64,000 bases of DNA from Pohlia nutans (GCA_022496805.1 CM040093.1:13184213-13248212), one strand, 5' to 3'. Numbered from the stretch's first letter, positions 1 to 11,353 are shown. A program made the numbers and translations. The notes: generated by a model from the letters alone, not told the origin.

Positions 1-781
1 TAACTTCTAATGCTAGGTGGCAAGTCACATAATAAACATTATTTACCTTTTGTGTACATTATCTTTCTTAATTTAACATGCATGATACCTTAAGAGCGAA
101 GTTCTATGGATAAAGTATCTCACTAAAAGACAAGTTTCAATTAGGGACTTCGGGAGACCAAGGTCCACATTTCAAGTGAGCTTAAGAGGTGGAGAAGTTG
201 TCATGAAGTATAGAGGATTCTCAAGCCCAAGACTTCATGGCAACTTCTCCCTAATCAATCAAATTTGTTCATGTTTCACCTTATGCAAGTCCATGGAAGT
301 GTGCACTACCATGGTCGAGTATGAGACAAACCCAAGTTCCACTTTTCCCCTACTCTTGCCTACTTCCATAGAAGTTGGCTCAAGCATGGTGTAAAATTAC
401 AAATATAAATATCCATCTCACCGTAAGCCAATCTCAAGATAACACGTTGCACCTTTATTTTATTTATTTTTACAATATATAACACAATCAATTTCAACAT
501 AAATAAGTAAATTACTGTAAAAATAAATAAATAAAAGGTGTGACGTGTCATTTTGGAATTGGTTTAGGGTGACATATATATATATATATATATATATGCT
601 TATTGTCGTGATTTCCGAGGTTCATTACATATATTTTGGGGCCAAGCACAGTTTCCACAAACAGTACCGACATTCTTCGACAACCGGTGATTTGTGAAGG
701 AAACGATCATTCAACTCTTGCGCAATTCTGTGTTGAAGATCCATCACTCTTGTTGCCTTTTTTTGCGTTGATCGTCACGCC
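1..781. other. No gene recognised; upstream flank of the zinc-finger gene
   Basis: AT-rich DNA without a convincing coding exon. It holds a (TA)n microsatellite at about 573-597. The last ~150 bases are GC-richer and should contain the promoter and 5' leader of the plastid gene that starts at 782. Confidence 0.4.
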
Positions 782-2164
782 ATGGCCGCCATGGCTTGCC
801 TCCTCTGCCCCACTCCTCTTCCTGTGCCATCCCTCTCACGCCGCTCACCTCGCTCCCGCAATTCCACCATCTCCTGCTCCTTCCCATCTCAGGTGCACTC
901 GCTCTCTCCGTCAATTGTACAAACTTGCTACATTTCTTGCAATTGCTGTTTTTCATGCCTCCACCTCCCCCTGTTTTTTTTAAAGAGCAAATTTTCATTA
1001 GTGGGACTTTTCTGTCACGCAGTCGAGCGGCAACTTCCGAAGTGAGAAAACCATCGGCAAATTGGAGTCTCTGTTCTACACGGACTCAGGTGCGATAATC
1101 CAAACCCTAACCCTAAATTAAATTTTGTAGAACCATAATGAATCTGTTGAACCTGAATTGTCTCTTCTGTTCAGGTATTCCGGAGGAAAAGATTGAGCGG
1201 CCGACGGGGTTACCGAAGGGCCTGCGTGCAATCGGAAACAACCCGAGGTGCCCCGAATGTAAAGCCAAAGGCGTTGTGGAGTGTGTGACGTGCGCTGGGT
1301 CCGGACTGTATGTGGATTCCGTGCTGGAGAGTCAGGGTATCATCGTCAAAGTGCGTTGTCTAGGTGTGTGCATTCACCTCTACTAAATCTGCATCATTTG
1401 TGAGAATTTGCATTCTTTCCTGCATGTGTATATTCTGTCCCAAAAAATGCTTCCGGTTGAAGGAAAATTGAAAATTAACTCAGATTGAATTCTAGTTTAT
1501 CTCTCACATGATTGAGCAAACAGGAAGATGTTATCTGGGATACTCAGATGTTGAGCAAATTAACTCAGATATTGAGCAGAAAGGAAGCCTTGTATGTTTG
1601 AGCAAACAGGAAGCTTATTCTGGGACAAAATGAAAAGGGGTACAGTAAGCTTTTTTTGGGACACGAGGGAGTAGTAGACATGCCGTTGACTGCAAACCTC
1701 AAGTTTCAAACGGCTTAGCAAATTCAAAACTGTGTGATATGATTTGAAAATTTTGATGATTGAGTCTTAAAATCTCCACATGAAAAATGTAGCGATGAAC
1801 GTCCAAATCACTGCACCTAGTTATTGTACTTGGCTGGAGAGTAAGAGTTGGTATTACAAGAAAGTTTCTTGTAATTCTGCGATTGATAATTATGTTCACA
1901 AGAAGGGAACCAACTTTCTTGAAGTAGGGGTTGTTAAAGCTCGCGATTCTTGCTCCAAGAATCTTTTGTTTGTTTCCTAAACCCAATTTTGAGCCCAAGT
2001 ATGATGCCAGGTTTTTGGAAAGCTAGAACAGAACTGATTTTTTGATGTCCGGATTTGGGATTGTTTGTGGATTTGGTTTTTGACTGACGAAAGGACACTG
2101 TGCAGGATGCGGTGGTGTTGGGAACCACATGTGTCTTCAGTGTGGAGGAAGAGGTCATGTCTGA
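782..2164 (+). CDS. Plastid BSD2-like DnaJ-type zinc-finger protein (4 exons)
   Basis: Four exons, 782-892, 1023-1089, 1175-1363 and 2106-2164, join in phase with GT-AG introns to give 141 residues ending at TGA 2162-2164. The first exon (MAAMACLLCP start, Ser/Arg/Pro-rich, almost no acidic residues) looks like a chloroplast transit peptide. The mature part has the four CXXCXGXG-type motifs of the DnaJ cysteine-rich domain: CPECKAKG, CVTCAGSG, CLGCGGVG and CLQCGGRG, and ends right after the fourth. There is no J domain, so it belongs to the stand-alone zinc-finger class that includes BSD2, a Rubisco-assembly chaperone of the stroma. The GLPKGLRAIGNNP stretch before the motifs resembles plant BSD2-family paralogues more than BSD2 itself, so Rubisco as client is not established. 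The exon 3/4 junction falls inside the third motif. ATG 782 is the first of two near Met codons (782, 791). Confidence 0.85.
1432..1672. mobile_element. Stowaway-like MITE in intron 3 of the zinc-finger gene
   Basis: The right end reads (reverse complement) CTCCCTCGTGTCCCAAAAAA and the left end TCTGTCCCAAAAAATGCTT, close to the classical Stowaway terminus CTCCCTCNGTCCCA. Left boundary is less well preserved. The interior is AT-rich with no ORF. Similar CTCCCTCTGTCCCATAAAAA sequence occurs at 41118. Inferred to be a non-autonomous Tc1/mariner-type element. Confidence 0.5.
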
Positions 2165-3256
2165 ACATCATGCGCAGCCTTTTTCATTCTCTGCAGAAGA
2201 GTTTCTTTTTAACTTCAGTAGCATCTCAGCTACTCGCACGTTACTATTGTTGGAAACAGTAATCGTGTAGCATTCCATAGCCAATTCTTTCCCACTAGCA
2301 CAGGTGCAGTTATATTAAAATCCACTTACTGGTTTAGAGGTTGTCTGACGTGGTGCCAAATTTTTCGGTCAAGTTTGATAGATCGTTTTGAAACAGGAAT
2401 TTATAAGGTTGTAGCTTTGTTTCACATTTCTGTACCCTTTCATACACAATTTGGCCTGGTTCAGTATCCTGTTCAATCACAAAGTCTTGTAGTAATATTT
2501 GATGGCATCATTACAGAGAGGGTGAAACTTCCAAATGACCTTTCTTCCAATTCAGTTTTTGGGCTTCTTCATCTCAAGGAAAGTTGGATATCTAAGTTGC
2601 CTTCTATTGAGTTCAAAATTGACTTTCGTAATTCAGTATTCTCACAGTAATTGTGGTATTAGAACAAAAGTGTGAGTCACAGTAATTGAGAGTATTTGAG
2701 AATTCTTACAATAATGTACATTTGAGATGTATGTACTGAAATTAGTGTGAGGATTGGTGTAAAGTTTCACACTATTTCTGTGACTCACAGTAATGGTAAT
2801 AATCGGTGTAGTGGAAGGTCTTCATGTGGGTCCAATTCAGAGGCAATAGCTTTCATTCTCAATAGTGTAGTGGTAATGAAAGGGATGTTGCATTTTTACT
2901 CCAGATGTCTCTTCCCATAGACCTCTTATGATAAATTCACCACAATTAGAGACTTCGGGTCACATATGCATTGCCTATGAATGTTTGTAAGTCTAACAAA
3001 GGACTGAAATATGACGGTAGTGATGAAATATGGTGTATTTCCTAATTCTGAAGAAAATTTAAAGAATCTTTGTATAATCTTGAGTTTAACAATAAATGTT
3101 GTTGGCTATGCTTTTGCCTTAGCAGTAACTATAAAGTATTGGAACTGAGCCGAATTCAATATCCAATCTTCAAATTACTTATTACAATTCCTTCCCTATG
3201 TAGGTTAGCTTATGTAGTCATTGTTACATCTATATTCTCATTAGTTTATCATATAC
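2165..3256. other. No gene recognised; 3' flank of the zinc-finger gene
   Basis: AT-rich sequence with only short reading frames. It presumably contains the 3' UTR and polyadenylation site of the upstream gene. Short repeated stretches such as GTGAGTCACAGTAAT occur near 2670 and 2785. Nothing else recognisable. Confidence 0.4.
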
Positions 3257-3558
3257 GAGCATGGCCACCCATGCCTGGAGGTCTAGATTGAGGGCCGTGG
3301 TTTGTCTATTTGTCCTACCATTGACTCGGGGATCTGGCCTCGAGTGGTGGCCTCGCCAAATCTTCTTCCCTACTCACCATCCCCCTGAGTCTGCATAACA
3401 TCTCCTCCGGGCTCCTCGTGCCCATCTTCGTGATCCTACCTGCATAGTAAACTAAAGAGTCTATGGGCTAGGACTAAATGCATGTCGGCGCCGTGTGGTT
3501 GGCTAACCACCGTTTGGCTCGGCTTGAACAGTCGGCAACGTGGGGTAACGAGCTTGTA

Positions 3559-6070
3559 CAGTAGGGCCCAAGGCAGAATGGCGTTTTTGGTTTCCCAGTG
3601 GAAAAAAATTCAAGTCTGCCCACTTTGAAAGCCTCTAGAGAGATCAAAAATTGGTATTTTACCTTGAAATTTTTATCATGAACCTGAAATCAAGTTGTTA
3701 GTATGCCTACCAAACTTCAAAGCCAAATAATTCACCAAAAAAAGTTATTCAAAATCTACCAATATAGGTAGTTGTGGAAAAAGTTTCCCTCCTACCAACT
3801 TCGACAACCTCCCAAGAATTGAAAAAAAAATTCCTTACTTTGATGTTTTTTTCGTAGAAACCAATTTGTGTTAGTAATATATGGTAAAAATCTCAAGTCT
3901 AAAAGATTAGTAAAAAAAATATATATTCCCAATCTACCAACATGTGTTATTTTGCGGTATGCTTGTGGAAATCATTTTCACTACAACCAACTTTGACACC
4001 CTTCCAATGGCTAAAAAATGGCCCATTTGCCATGAAATTCTTGTCACAAGATAAGCTACATGTTAATGACAAGTGTACCAAAATTCAAGCTCAAAAAGCT
4101 TACACAAAAAAAATAACTCACAATCTACCAACGTGTATGTCCTCCACTTGCCTCTATCACTGCTTGTAACCTAGTAGGCATGGAATGACATAGCAGAAGG
4201 AGCTTTTGACCACTAATAATCTTCCACTCTCTTGCAATAACTACTTTTAAGTCACTTGTATTTTTAGGGCATATTGAACCATATTGAACTGCATCTTTCA
4301 AAATCTTCCAAAGATTCTCAATTGGATTTAGATCAAGAGAGATTGCGGGCCAATTAAGCTTCTCTAGACGGTGTGCTTGCCTCCATTCTTCACATAGTTT
4401 GCTTCTATGGACAGGTGCACCATCTTCCATGAGTAATCCTTGTGGTACTTTTTCCATGAAATGAAGCAACTCCCCATTGTAAACCACTTCAACAAAATCC
4501 TTTGCAGAGCGCCGATCTTTAGGCATAAAAACAAGTTGTGACTTCTGCCCTCCAGAAAACGCACCCCAAATCATCAAAGAAGTCCTCCCACTCTTGAAAG
4601 TTGGAACTATACAACTTGAAGCATAGCGCTCAAACATAGTTCTCCAAACATGAATTTGTCTAGAGTTTTTTCCAACTTCAAAAGTGGACTCATCTGTCCA
4701 AACAACTTGCTCCCAATCTTCTGCACTCCATCGACAATACTTTTGAGCAAAAGCCAATCGTTCAGACATATGACGAGGTGTCAAAAAAGGTTTTTTGACT
4801 GCAATTCGACTGTGAATGCCACTATCATGTAAAGCCTTTCGAATAGTATTTGTACATACTTTAGTAGGACACATATTAGTAATGTCAGAGAGCGTGATGC
4901 GACGATCAGCTTGTAAAACACGTTTTATTATCACTAAGTTTTGTTCCATATTTTTTGGCACACGTTTTGCTTTTGTAGGTTCCATTTTCTCGAAAATTCT
5001 TCACCAACCTCTGAACTGTTCTAACAGGGACTCCAACAATAGCTGCAATTTCAACTCCTTTCTTCCCTCCCTCACTCAAATCCACAATACGTGCACGAAT
5101 TTCATCTGGAATAGCCATCAATCACAACTTTAAATCTGAGAATTTGATCTAAAATTTTAACTACCTAACCACATGTCCATACATGCTCCCCTCCCAAATC
5201 AACCTTGATGTGCATAATGTGCTCCCAAATCAGCTTGTGCATACCTTCATTCCCAAACCAATATGTGTAGACATTTCCTCTCAGATGAACCCTCATGTGC
5301 ATACTCTTACTCCCACATCACCATGTGCATACCTTTGCTTTCAAATAAGCCCTCTCAAATCATCACACATTCTACAAGTCACTTGTGATATTCCACTCTC
5401 AAAACAAGCATTGATGTAGAGAACAAAAGCTCCTTCATGCGTCTGTGGTGTTCAAATTCTTAGCAAGTGTATTCATTGGGATGTGACAAGTGCGCACAGT
5501 TAAATTTGGATGTTCTTGATTTTTTGTGTAAGCTTTTTGAGTTTGAATTTTGGCACACTTGTCATTAACATGTAGCTTATCTTGTGACAAGAATTTCATG
5601 GCAAATGGGCCATTTTTTAGCCATTGGAAGGGTGTCAAAGTTGGTTGTAGTGAAAATGATTTCCACAAGCATACCGCAAAATAACACATGTTGGTAGATT
5701 GGGAATATATATTTTTTTTACTAATCTTTTAGACTTGAGATTTTTACCATATATTACTTACACAAATTGGTTTCTACCAAAAAAACATCAAAGTAAGGAA
5801 TTTTTTTTCAATTCTTGGGAGGTTGTCGAAGTTGGTAGGAGGGAAACTTTTTCCACAGCTACCTATATTGGTAGATTTTGAATAACTTTTTTTGGTGAAT
5901 TATTTGGCTTTGAAGTTTGGTAGGCATACTAACAACTTGATTTCAGGTTCATGGTAAAAATTTCAAGGTAAATACCAATTTTTGATCTCTCTAGAGGCTT
6001 TCAAAGTGGGCAGACTTGAATTTTTTTCCACTGGGAAACCAAAAACGCCATTCTGCCTTGGACCCTACTG
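3559..6070. mobile_element. Tc1-type (DD34E) transposon with ~555-bp terminal inverted repeats
   Basis: Both ends read inward CAGTAGGG(C/T)CCAAGGCAG and are flanked by TA (3557-3558 and 6071-6072), the Tc1/mariner target duplication. The inverted repeats are unusually long: the left arm runs to about 4112 and the right arm from about 5515, near-identical, including a matched pseudo-ORF in each arm. The centre holds one transposase gene on the minus strand. Most Tc1 elements have TIRs of tens to a few hundred bases. The high arm identity suggests recent activity or recent arrival. Confidence 0.85.
4125..5121 (-). pseudogene. Tc1-like DD34E transposase, frameshifted
   Basis: Two overlapping minus-strand frames make one transposase. 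The N-terminal frame (about 5118-4906) encodes a helix-turn-helix of the MAIPDEIRARIVDLSEGGKK type with VPVRTVQRLVKNFREN. The rest (4985-4125) is in another frame and holds VVWTDESTFEVG (first Asp), TSLMIWGAFSGG, LLMEDGAPVH (second Asp) and SLDLNPIENLW (Glu). I count 34 residues between the second Asp and the Glu, so DD34E of the Tc1 type, not the DD39D usual for plant mariner-like elements. Joined length would be ~340 residues, normal for the family. A one-base indel near 4985, between the DNA-binding and catalytic parts, probably makes this copy non-autonomous unless frameshifting occurs. The sequence style (IWG, SLDLNPIENLW) recalls fungal Tc1 transposases, but no search was done. Confidence 0.85.
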
Positions 6071-6180
6071 TACAACGAGGAGCGGTGGGGGAGACCGCCA
6101 TGTTTGTTTAGTTGGGCATCCTTTGGGCCCGCAATAAGCTAAAGATAGGGGTATTTTCCCGTTCAATGGTGGCCATGCTC

Positions 6181-7168
6181 TAAATGCAATTTGACACCGC
6201 AAACGCTACTTTTGGATGATAAAGGTATGTTTAGAGTGTGGAGCTTGATTGTAGCTCACCAAACATTTACTCTTTGGAGAGTTTGATTCTAGCACATCAA
6301 ATAGGTTGTCCTATTCCCTTACAAGACAATGTTCTTACTTTATGAAACTAAAAGTTTTAAAAATCTTCTCTTAAATTGATGGCTAGAATTCGGTGTTCAA
6401 GTGGTGGTATGTAATTAAGGTATGTTCTCACCTGGCTGTAGCTGCCGATTGAAGCACGGTCTTTGGGGCTGTTATTTCGGTGGGATTCCCACCAGCGTGG
6501 TTACGTAATCGCCGAGCCTAGGTGGCAGCCTATGTGGCAGGGGATAACACCGGGTGTTAGCAACTTTCTAGAACCTGACTTTTGAGAGAACTCCGGGATA
6601 ACTGTAAGTGGGCAATTAATGTAAATTCTTCCGGTTTTGAACATTTTGGATCAAAGTACACGTTTTTAACTAAAATGGCTCCAGATGGGACATTATGAAA
6701 GAGCGGTCACTAACTATCGGCCTCAAAGAACGCAGCGCTTTCTCAGAGCCATCGCTCATAGACGCCGCCACCAACTGATTTTTCGGCACCCAAACAGTAC
6801 AAACCCCGACTACTAAAGAAAAACGTAGCAATGCAAGGGTACTGGAATTGCATACCTCGATTCTTCCCAAGCCGCTCCATGCACCCGGTACGTCCCGCCT
6901 CTTCATTGTTATATTCATGTACTTTGAAATTATTATGCTCAGTTCTCATAGCTTGCAGTGTAACGGTTGTTCTCATTTGCATCGGAAATTCTTTGGGTTT
7001 TACGTGCTGTTGGATTTGCGAGCAACATGGTATTGTGTTTTACTGTACTTTCGATAGGAACTGCCTTTTCCTTCTTTGTGATTACGTACCATTCAAGTGA
7101 GAAACGTGAAGCTCGAAGTACGCAAGTACTCTGAAATTCTCATAATCTGTTAAGAAAATAGATGGGTC
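6181..7168. other. No gene recognised
   Basis: Mixed-composition sequence between the Tc1-bearing element and the CACTG-ended MITE. Short ORFs around 6670-7100 exist on both strands but show no family motif. Nothing supported. Confidence 0.35.
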
Positions 7169-7171
7169 AAA

Positions 7172-7447
7172 CACTGGAAGCTTTGGAGAGTTTAGCCCCT
7201 GGGGCTAAATTGGCTTGGGGGGGCTAAACCACCCCAGTTTAGCCCCGGCTAAACCCGAATCTTCCATTTTAGCCCCGGCTAATTTGTGTTTTAGCCCTAG
7301 CTAATTGTACAAAAAGGGGGCTAAAATGGGGGCTAATGGTACAAAAATTTAGCCCCCCCCCATTTTTCACATAGTGTTAAGGGGGGCTAAAGAGGGGGCT
7401 AAACCACCCCAGTTTAGCCCCGGCTAAACCAGTCAAAGTTCCCAGTG
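7172..7447. mobile_element. CACTG-ended MITE with 3-bp AAA target duplication
   Basis: Starts CACTGGAAGCTTTG and ends with the inverse of CACTGGGAACTTTG, flanked by AAA at 7169-7171 and 7448-7450. The interior is built of repeated GGGGCTAAA / TTTAGCCCC palindromic units and has no ORF. CACT(A/G) termini with a 3-bp duplication are the hallmark of the CACTA (CMC) superfamily, so this is probably a non-autonomous relative, 276 bp long. The same GGGGCTAAA-rich sequence recurs in TDP1 intron 8 (~34320-34545). Confidence 0.65.
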
Positions 7448-7450
7448 AAA

Positions 7451-7960
7451 TTTCTAGAAAATTGCATGAACCATTACTCTGATCTATAGAAAACCTCTTC
7501 ACAATGAGTCGCAATTTCAAAAAAATTAATTGAGAGACCACCCCAAACTTACTAGTGTACGATTCAGAGCAGATGCAACAACGAGTGCTGATCGAATTTG
7601 GATTAACTGCAACAAACAGATTGTGTGTTTTGTTAGCTCCAATTCATAAAACAAGACGGACAAGATAAGGAATGTAGGTATACGAAACTGTTTACATAAT
7701 CACGTAAGCGAAAGAAGAGGAATGTCATACGATTCCTGATAATTCACTAAATCAAAGTGGCTCTGAACAGTATGGGTCCCTTCAAATAGAAGAGAGGGCA
7801 GTATGGAGGTTTTAAACCAAATGTAACCACCTGAACACAGTAAGTCCATAATAATTACTCTTCATCGTCTTCTATAATGTTTGTATTAACCACCAAGCTT
7901 CAAGTCACGTACTAAAAACATAGTGCAAATAAAGAAAGGACATGTATGAGAAATCCATAC
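7451..7960. other. No gene recognised
   Basis: AT-rich sequence between the CACTG-ended MITE and the glycosyltransferase exon. I see no coding exon, RNA gene or recognisable repeat here. Confidence 0.3.
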
Positions 7961-8103
7961 CAGGTGTATCAAAATACTCAGGAGAGTCATAAAATAAAAT
8001 GGCCTCACGGAGCCGGTGCCGCTTCCCCTCGGTTCCTCCAAACTGAAACGTGGTGTGTACCGCATATGGGACCAGATCCAGCTTCTTATACAGTTCCTGC
8101 TTC
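7961..8103 (-). pseudogene. Isolated exon of an RRA/XEG113-like (GT77) arabinosyltransferase
   Basis: On the minus strand a 143-base exon bounded by AG (8105-8104) and GT (7960-7959) encodes LYKKLDLVPYAVHTTFQFGG followed by TEGKRHRLREA and a YDSPEYFDTPG tail. That pattern is characteristic of plant nucleotide-diphospho-sugar transferases of the RRA/XEG113 group, Golgi enzymes that add arabinose to hydroxyproline-rich cell-wall proteins. No neighbouring exons of such a gene (normally over 400 residues) are seen on either side, and the piece lies just upstream of the Harbinger gene set. It is probably a gene fragment left by duplication or captured by a transposon. Both splice sites look intact. 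Confidence 0.6.
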
Positions 8104-8622
8104 CTAGATATCCAAATGTTGAACACGAAATATTAAGCTGTTAGATGTTAAGTAGATAGTGTTGGACCATGTGTTGATATTGAGAAAGTTCAATCCAAAG
8201 TAAACATGCAACAATTAAACACAAGATGAACAGTAGGGCGCTACTCTAATAATGATATTCAATGCTAATCACCCAATCGTGTTACTTCCCTTCCAGAAAA
8301 CCAACTTGAAGGTAGTTGTGGACATTTAGTACGTGTTGAAGTTCATAATTAGAGTTGCTAACACTGAATATCATTATTAGTGTAAAGACATATACTGTCT
8401 AAAGCTATTTCCAGGATATTTATGTAGGAAAGAGGTTGTGCAGCAGCAGGATTACCTGCTTTAGAGTACAACATGTCTTTCAGTAGGGTTGGAGAAGGCA
8501 TTCGAAATTCCCACGAATTCCTTGACATTTGTCATTACAGCGTTGTTTGACATTGCAATTAACCAAATTATATTTAGAGATTAGGGTTTCATTTTTTTAT
8601 TGCGTACCTGCAGGTTGTTTCG
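8104..8622. repeat. Non-coding; small inverted-repeat element
   Basis: A ~145-bp structure at about 8241-8385 has inverse ends: CTAATAATGATATTCA on the left, TGAATATCATTATTAG on the right. It looks like a very small MITE. The remainder shows no gene. Confidence 0.4.
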
Positions 8623-10839
8623 ATGGAAAACAGATTTAACACACAGTCTTACGGCGCCCCGATTCGCCCAACTGCAATGCCTGTGGATGGTACGCAAGTT
8701 ACCCTCCCCGATCTATTGAGCCTTTGTATTCTATGAATTTTATGTTTAGGTTTCGTCCTAAAATGACTGTATACACTATGTTGACAAGAAGTTTGTAATT
8801 CCTAAGCACGAGTACCAAATGGACCTGCACAACACAAAACAACTCTCCGATGCTTAAATAAGTATGTGTATAACATGAACTCTTAATTTTGATTACGTAG
8901 AGCACTTACTGTTATTATTTGCATGCAAGCGTACAACACATACCTGCACAACAAAAAACGAAGCTCCGATGTTTAAGTCAGAATTTTCCAACTAGAATTG
9001 TTGAATGCATATAATTTTCTATCTTTGCAAACATGTGAGCATGTGTCATGTTTTTGCATTGATCATCGTGACATCTATGTTCTGGAGTTAGAATTTCAGT
9101 CTAGCAACTTTGACTTCACTTGCTGTTAGAGGAGACTATAAACTCTAAAGATACATGTTCTGCATTCACTCAATTCCACAAAGACATAGACATTACATTA
9201 TGGTCAATTTTACGTACTCTGCTGTAAAGATTATGTTTGACACTGTGATGAAACCGACATTGCACGGTCCATTCTCCTCGGCTCTCTAGGTCAGACTCGC
9301 CCAATCGGCCGAGGTCGTGGGGCATTTGGATCGGCTCACCCGCCACCATTGCCTACCACTCCAGCAGAGGGGAGCCAGCCAAAACGAGCACGAAAAGACC
9401 GGGGACCTAATTGGTTGAACCAGGAGATATTTTTTCTTATCGAAGTAAAACACAACATGTTTCTTGAAGAGTTGGACACTGTGGACGGACAAGACCTGAT
9501 GACGCCCGACACCAGCAAATGGATCCGTATCTCTCAACATGTGATGCCGGCGGGTTACTCACCGTGTTCGAGAGATGGCCCAGCTTGTAAAACTAAATGG
9601 AACCAATTAATACCTGATTACAAACGAATTTTTGATTATTTGTGCCGCACAGGGAGGAACGTACCTGACTATTGTGAACTTACCGCAGCGGACCGCAAGG
9701 CTGAGGGACTACCGCGTCAGTTTTCTCAAGACATTTTTTATGCCATCCATGAATGGTACGGTAACCGACCACAAATGCAACCGCCTCACGTTCGCGATCT
9801 TTTATCGCCAACTGATGTGAACTACACGACTCCCCAACAAGAAAGGCCAAAAGATATGAACGACGGAGATAGCGAACCTGATACAGATGATCCGTTTGAA
9901 GTGTCCGAGCAAGAGCAAGCGGATACAACAGAGGAATCGACACCTCCGAGGTCACCACGCCGGACCACTTCCACGCCTGCTGCCGCTACAACTTTGCCTG
10001 ACAATGGTGCTAGTCCAAGGTACAGGCCTTTCAACGGGATACCTCCGGGCATAACGCCGCAGGTACTAAGCTCTTCAGAGAACTCACAGTATGCTGTAAA
10101 CAAACGTCTGGGAAATACCGGAGTACGTCGGAAAAATCTCTTTGGGCACACGGTGATTGCAGAGGCCACGAAGTCAACCGGCGCGGTTATGGCCGCTCAA
10201 ATGAAAACCATAGCGGAGACAAGCCGTGACTTAGAGCGTTCGAAGATTGAAGTTCAACTCAAATTGTTCTCCGAGCAGATGGAGTATCAACGTGAAAAAG
10301 ACAGAAGAATGTATGAGAACGCAAGAGTTGCCAATGAGAATGCTCGATTAGCCATTCTGAAACAAGGTGAGATGGTCCAGTGCCTTGCACAACTTTCAAA
10401 TGTGCTCGGGCATGGATTGAACATGTCAAGTGCAGAAGGGCTGCCGCAGGTGGCAAAACCTTTCAACTTCCCAAAAGCTACAGAAAACAGTGACCTCTAT
10501 GCTTCTGGAAGCAATATCTCCACTACACTTCATTGTGCTGCCTACCCAACCGAATTGCCTCATACTCACACTACAACACCAATACAATCTGCAGGGGGTT
10601 CCCAGACTGCCGGCCTACAAGACAGTGGCCTCTTCGAGCAGACTGCAGGAATAGAAGACATTACTGGCTTAGATCTGAACAACAGCCAGATGGGAGCAAC
10701 TGCAGGGCAAAATCATGGAAGCCTACTCCCTCACACTACACAGCTTCGGGCCCATGGAACTGGCCCAACAGGTTCAGAGCACCACAACTCTCACAAGTTG
10801 CAGTACTACTGCCGCACTCCAAATCCATCCAAGTCGTAG
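8623..10839 (+). CDS. Harbinger ORF1: Myb/SANT (trihelix)-like protein (2 exons)
   Basis: Exon 1 (8623-8689) starts MENRFNTQSYGAPIRPTAMP and joins exon 2 (9290-10839) in phase across a GT-AG intron, giving 538 residues. About residues 50-170 form a Myb/SANT-like trihelix DNA-binding region (GPNWLNQEIFFLIEVKHNM ... ACKTKWNQLIPDYKRIFDYL). Then comes an acidic, Ser/Thr/Pro-rich linker and a long charged helix (LERSKIEVQLKLFSEQMEYQ), likely a coiled coil. This is the accessory Myb-like protein that PIF/Harbinger elements carry beside the transposase; in studied elements it binds the ends and brings the transposase to DNA. It is convergent with the transposase gene at 12718-11354. The frame is fully open, unlike its partner. 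A host-domesticated trihelix factor is the main alternative. Confidence 0.75.
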
Positions 10840-11012
10840 CTACCCTGCAGTGAATGTGTGACACGCCGGTGTGTTAACAAACATAAATGAGCAAGTGTGA
10901 GTGATGTAATAGCAAAGTGAAATGAGTTGATATTATGTGTACATTCCTGAAGAGGATATTATGCATAATAAAGCATGCAGTTTGAAGTGAATGATATTGA
11001 ATTTCAAGTGAG

Positions 11013-11276
11013 TGTCTGGGCAGATTCTTAAATCAAAGGTAATTTATGCTTAAGGGGTTTTGGGTTGAGAATTATTGTTCCTGCTTTGCTTTTCAGTAAT
11101 ACGAAATAAGCTTTGGGTGAAGAGTTGTGTTCTTGTGAATTACTGTTATGGAGCCAAAGAAGTTGTGTGTTACTTGTTGTGTGCCAAAGGTCATTTTGAT
11201 TGTTGTTTGCGAGTATTGAAGTAACTTCAAATAATTGTACATTGCAATTGCTGTTGTTGTTAGGTGCTCCATTTAA
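11013..11276 (+). repeat. Inverted repeat flanking the Harbinger transposase, left copy
   Basis: Runs from GTCTGGGCAGATTCTTAAAT to GGTGCTCCATTTAA and is matched with only scattered differences, inverted, at 13052-13310. It lies between the 3' ends of the two convergent genes. Role unknown: terminal repeat of an inner element, or subterminal binding sites. Confidence 0.8.
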
Positions 11277-11353
11277 GTTTAGAGTGAATGGAATTGCATG
11301 CAATTAGGAATTTCTAATTCACAATGAATGCAAGAGTGTACCTGATATTGTGG

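Larger units (their letters stand above)
3257..6180. mobile_element. Older small TIR element split by the Tc1 insertion
   Basis: GAGCATGGCCACC at 3257-3269 is matched by its inverse GGTGGCCATGCTC at 6168-6180. Taking out the nested Tc1 element (3559-6070) and one TA leaves about 410 bp between these termini, the size of a MITE. The flanks are TAC on the left and TAA on the right, so a 3-bp TWA-type duplication with one change is possible. A similar right end (GCCATGCTC then TAA) occurs at 14704-14715, suggesting another family member. Superfamily not determined. Confidence 0.5.

Noticed and set aside
3942..4169. 75-codon frame (+) repeated at 5689-5435 (-)
   Set aside because: Its two copies are the two arms of the Tc1 inverted repeat; sequence duplication, not a gene pair.
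9680..10169. Minus-strand frames over Harbinger ORF1
   Set aside because: Shadows of the open, motif-bearing plus-strand gene.
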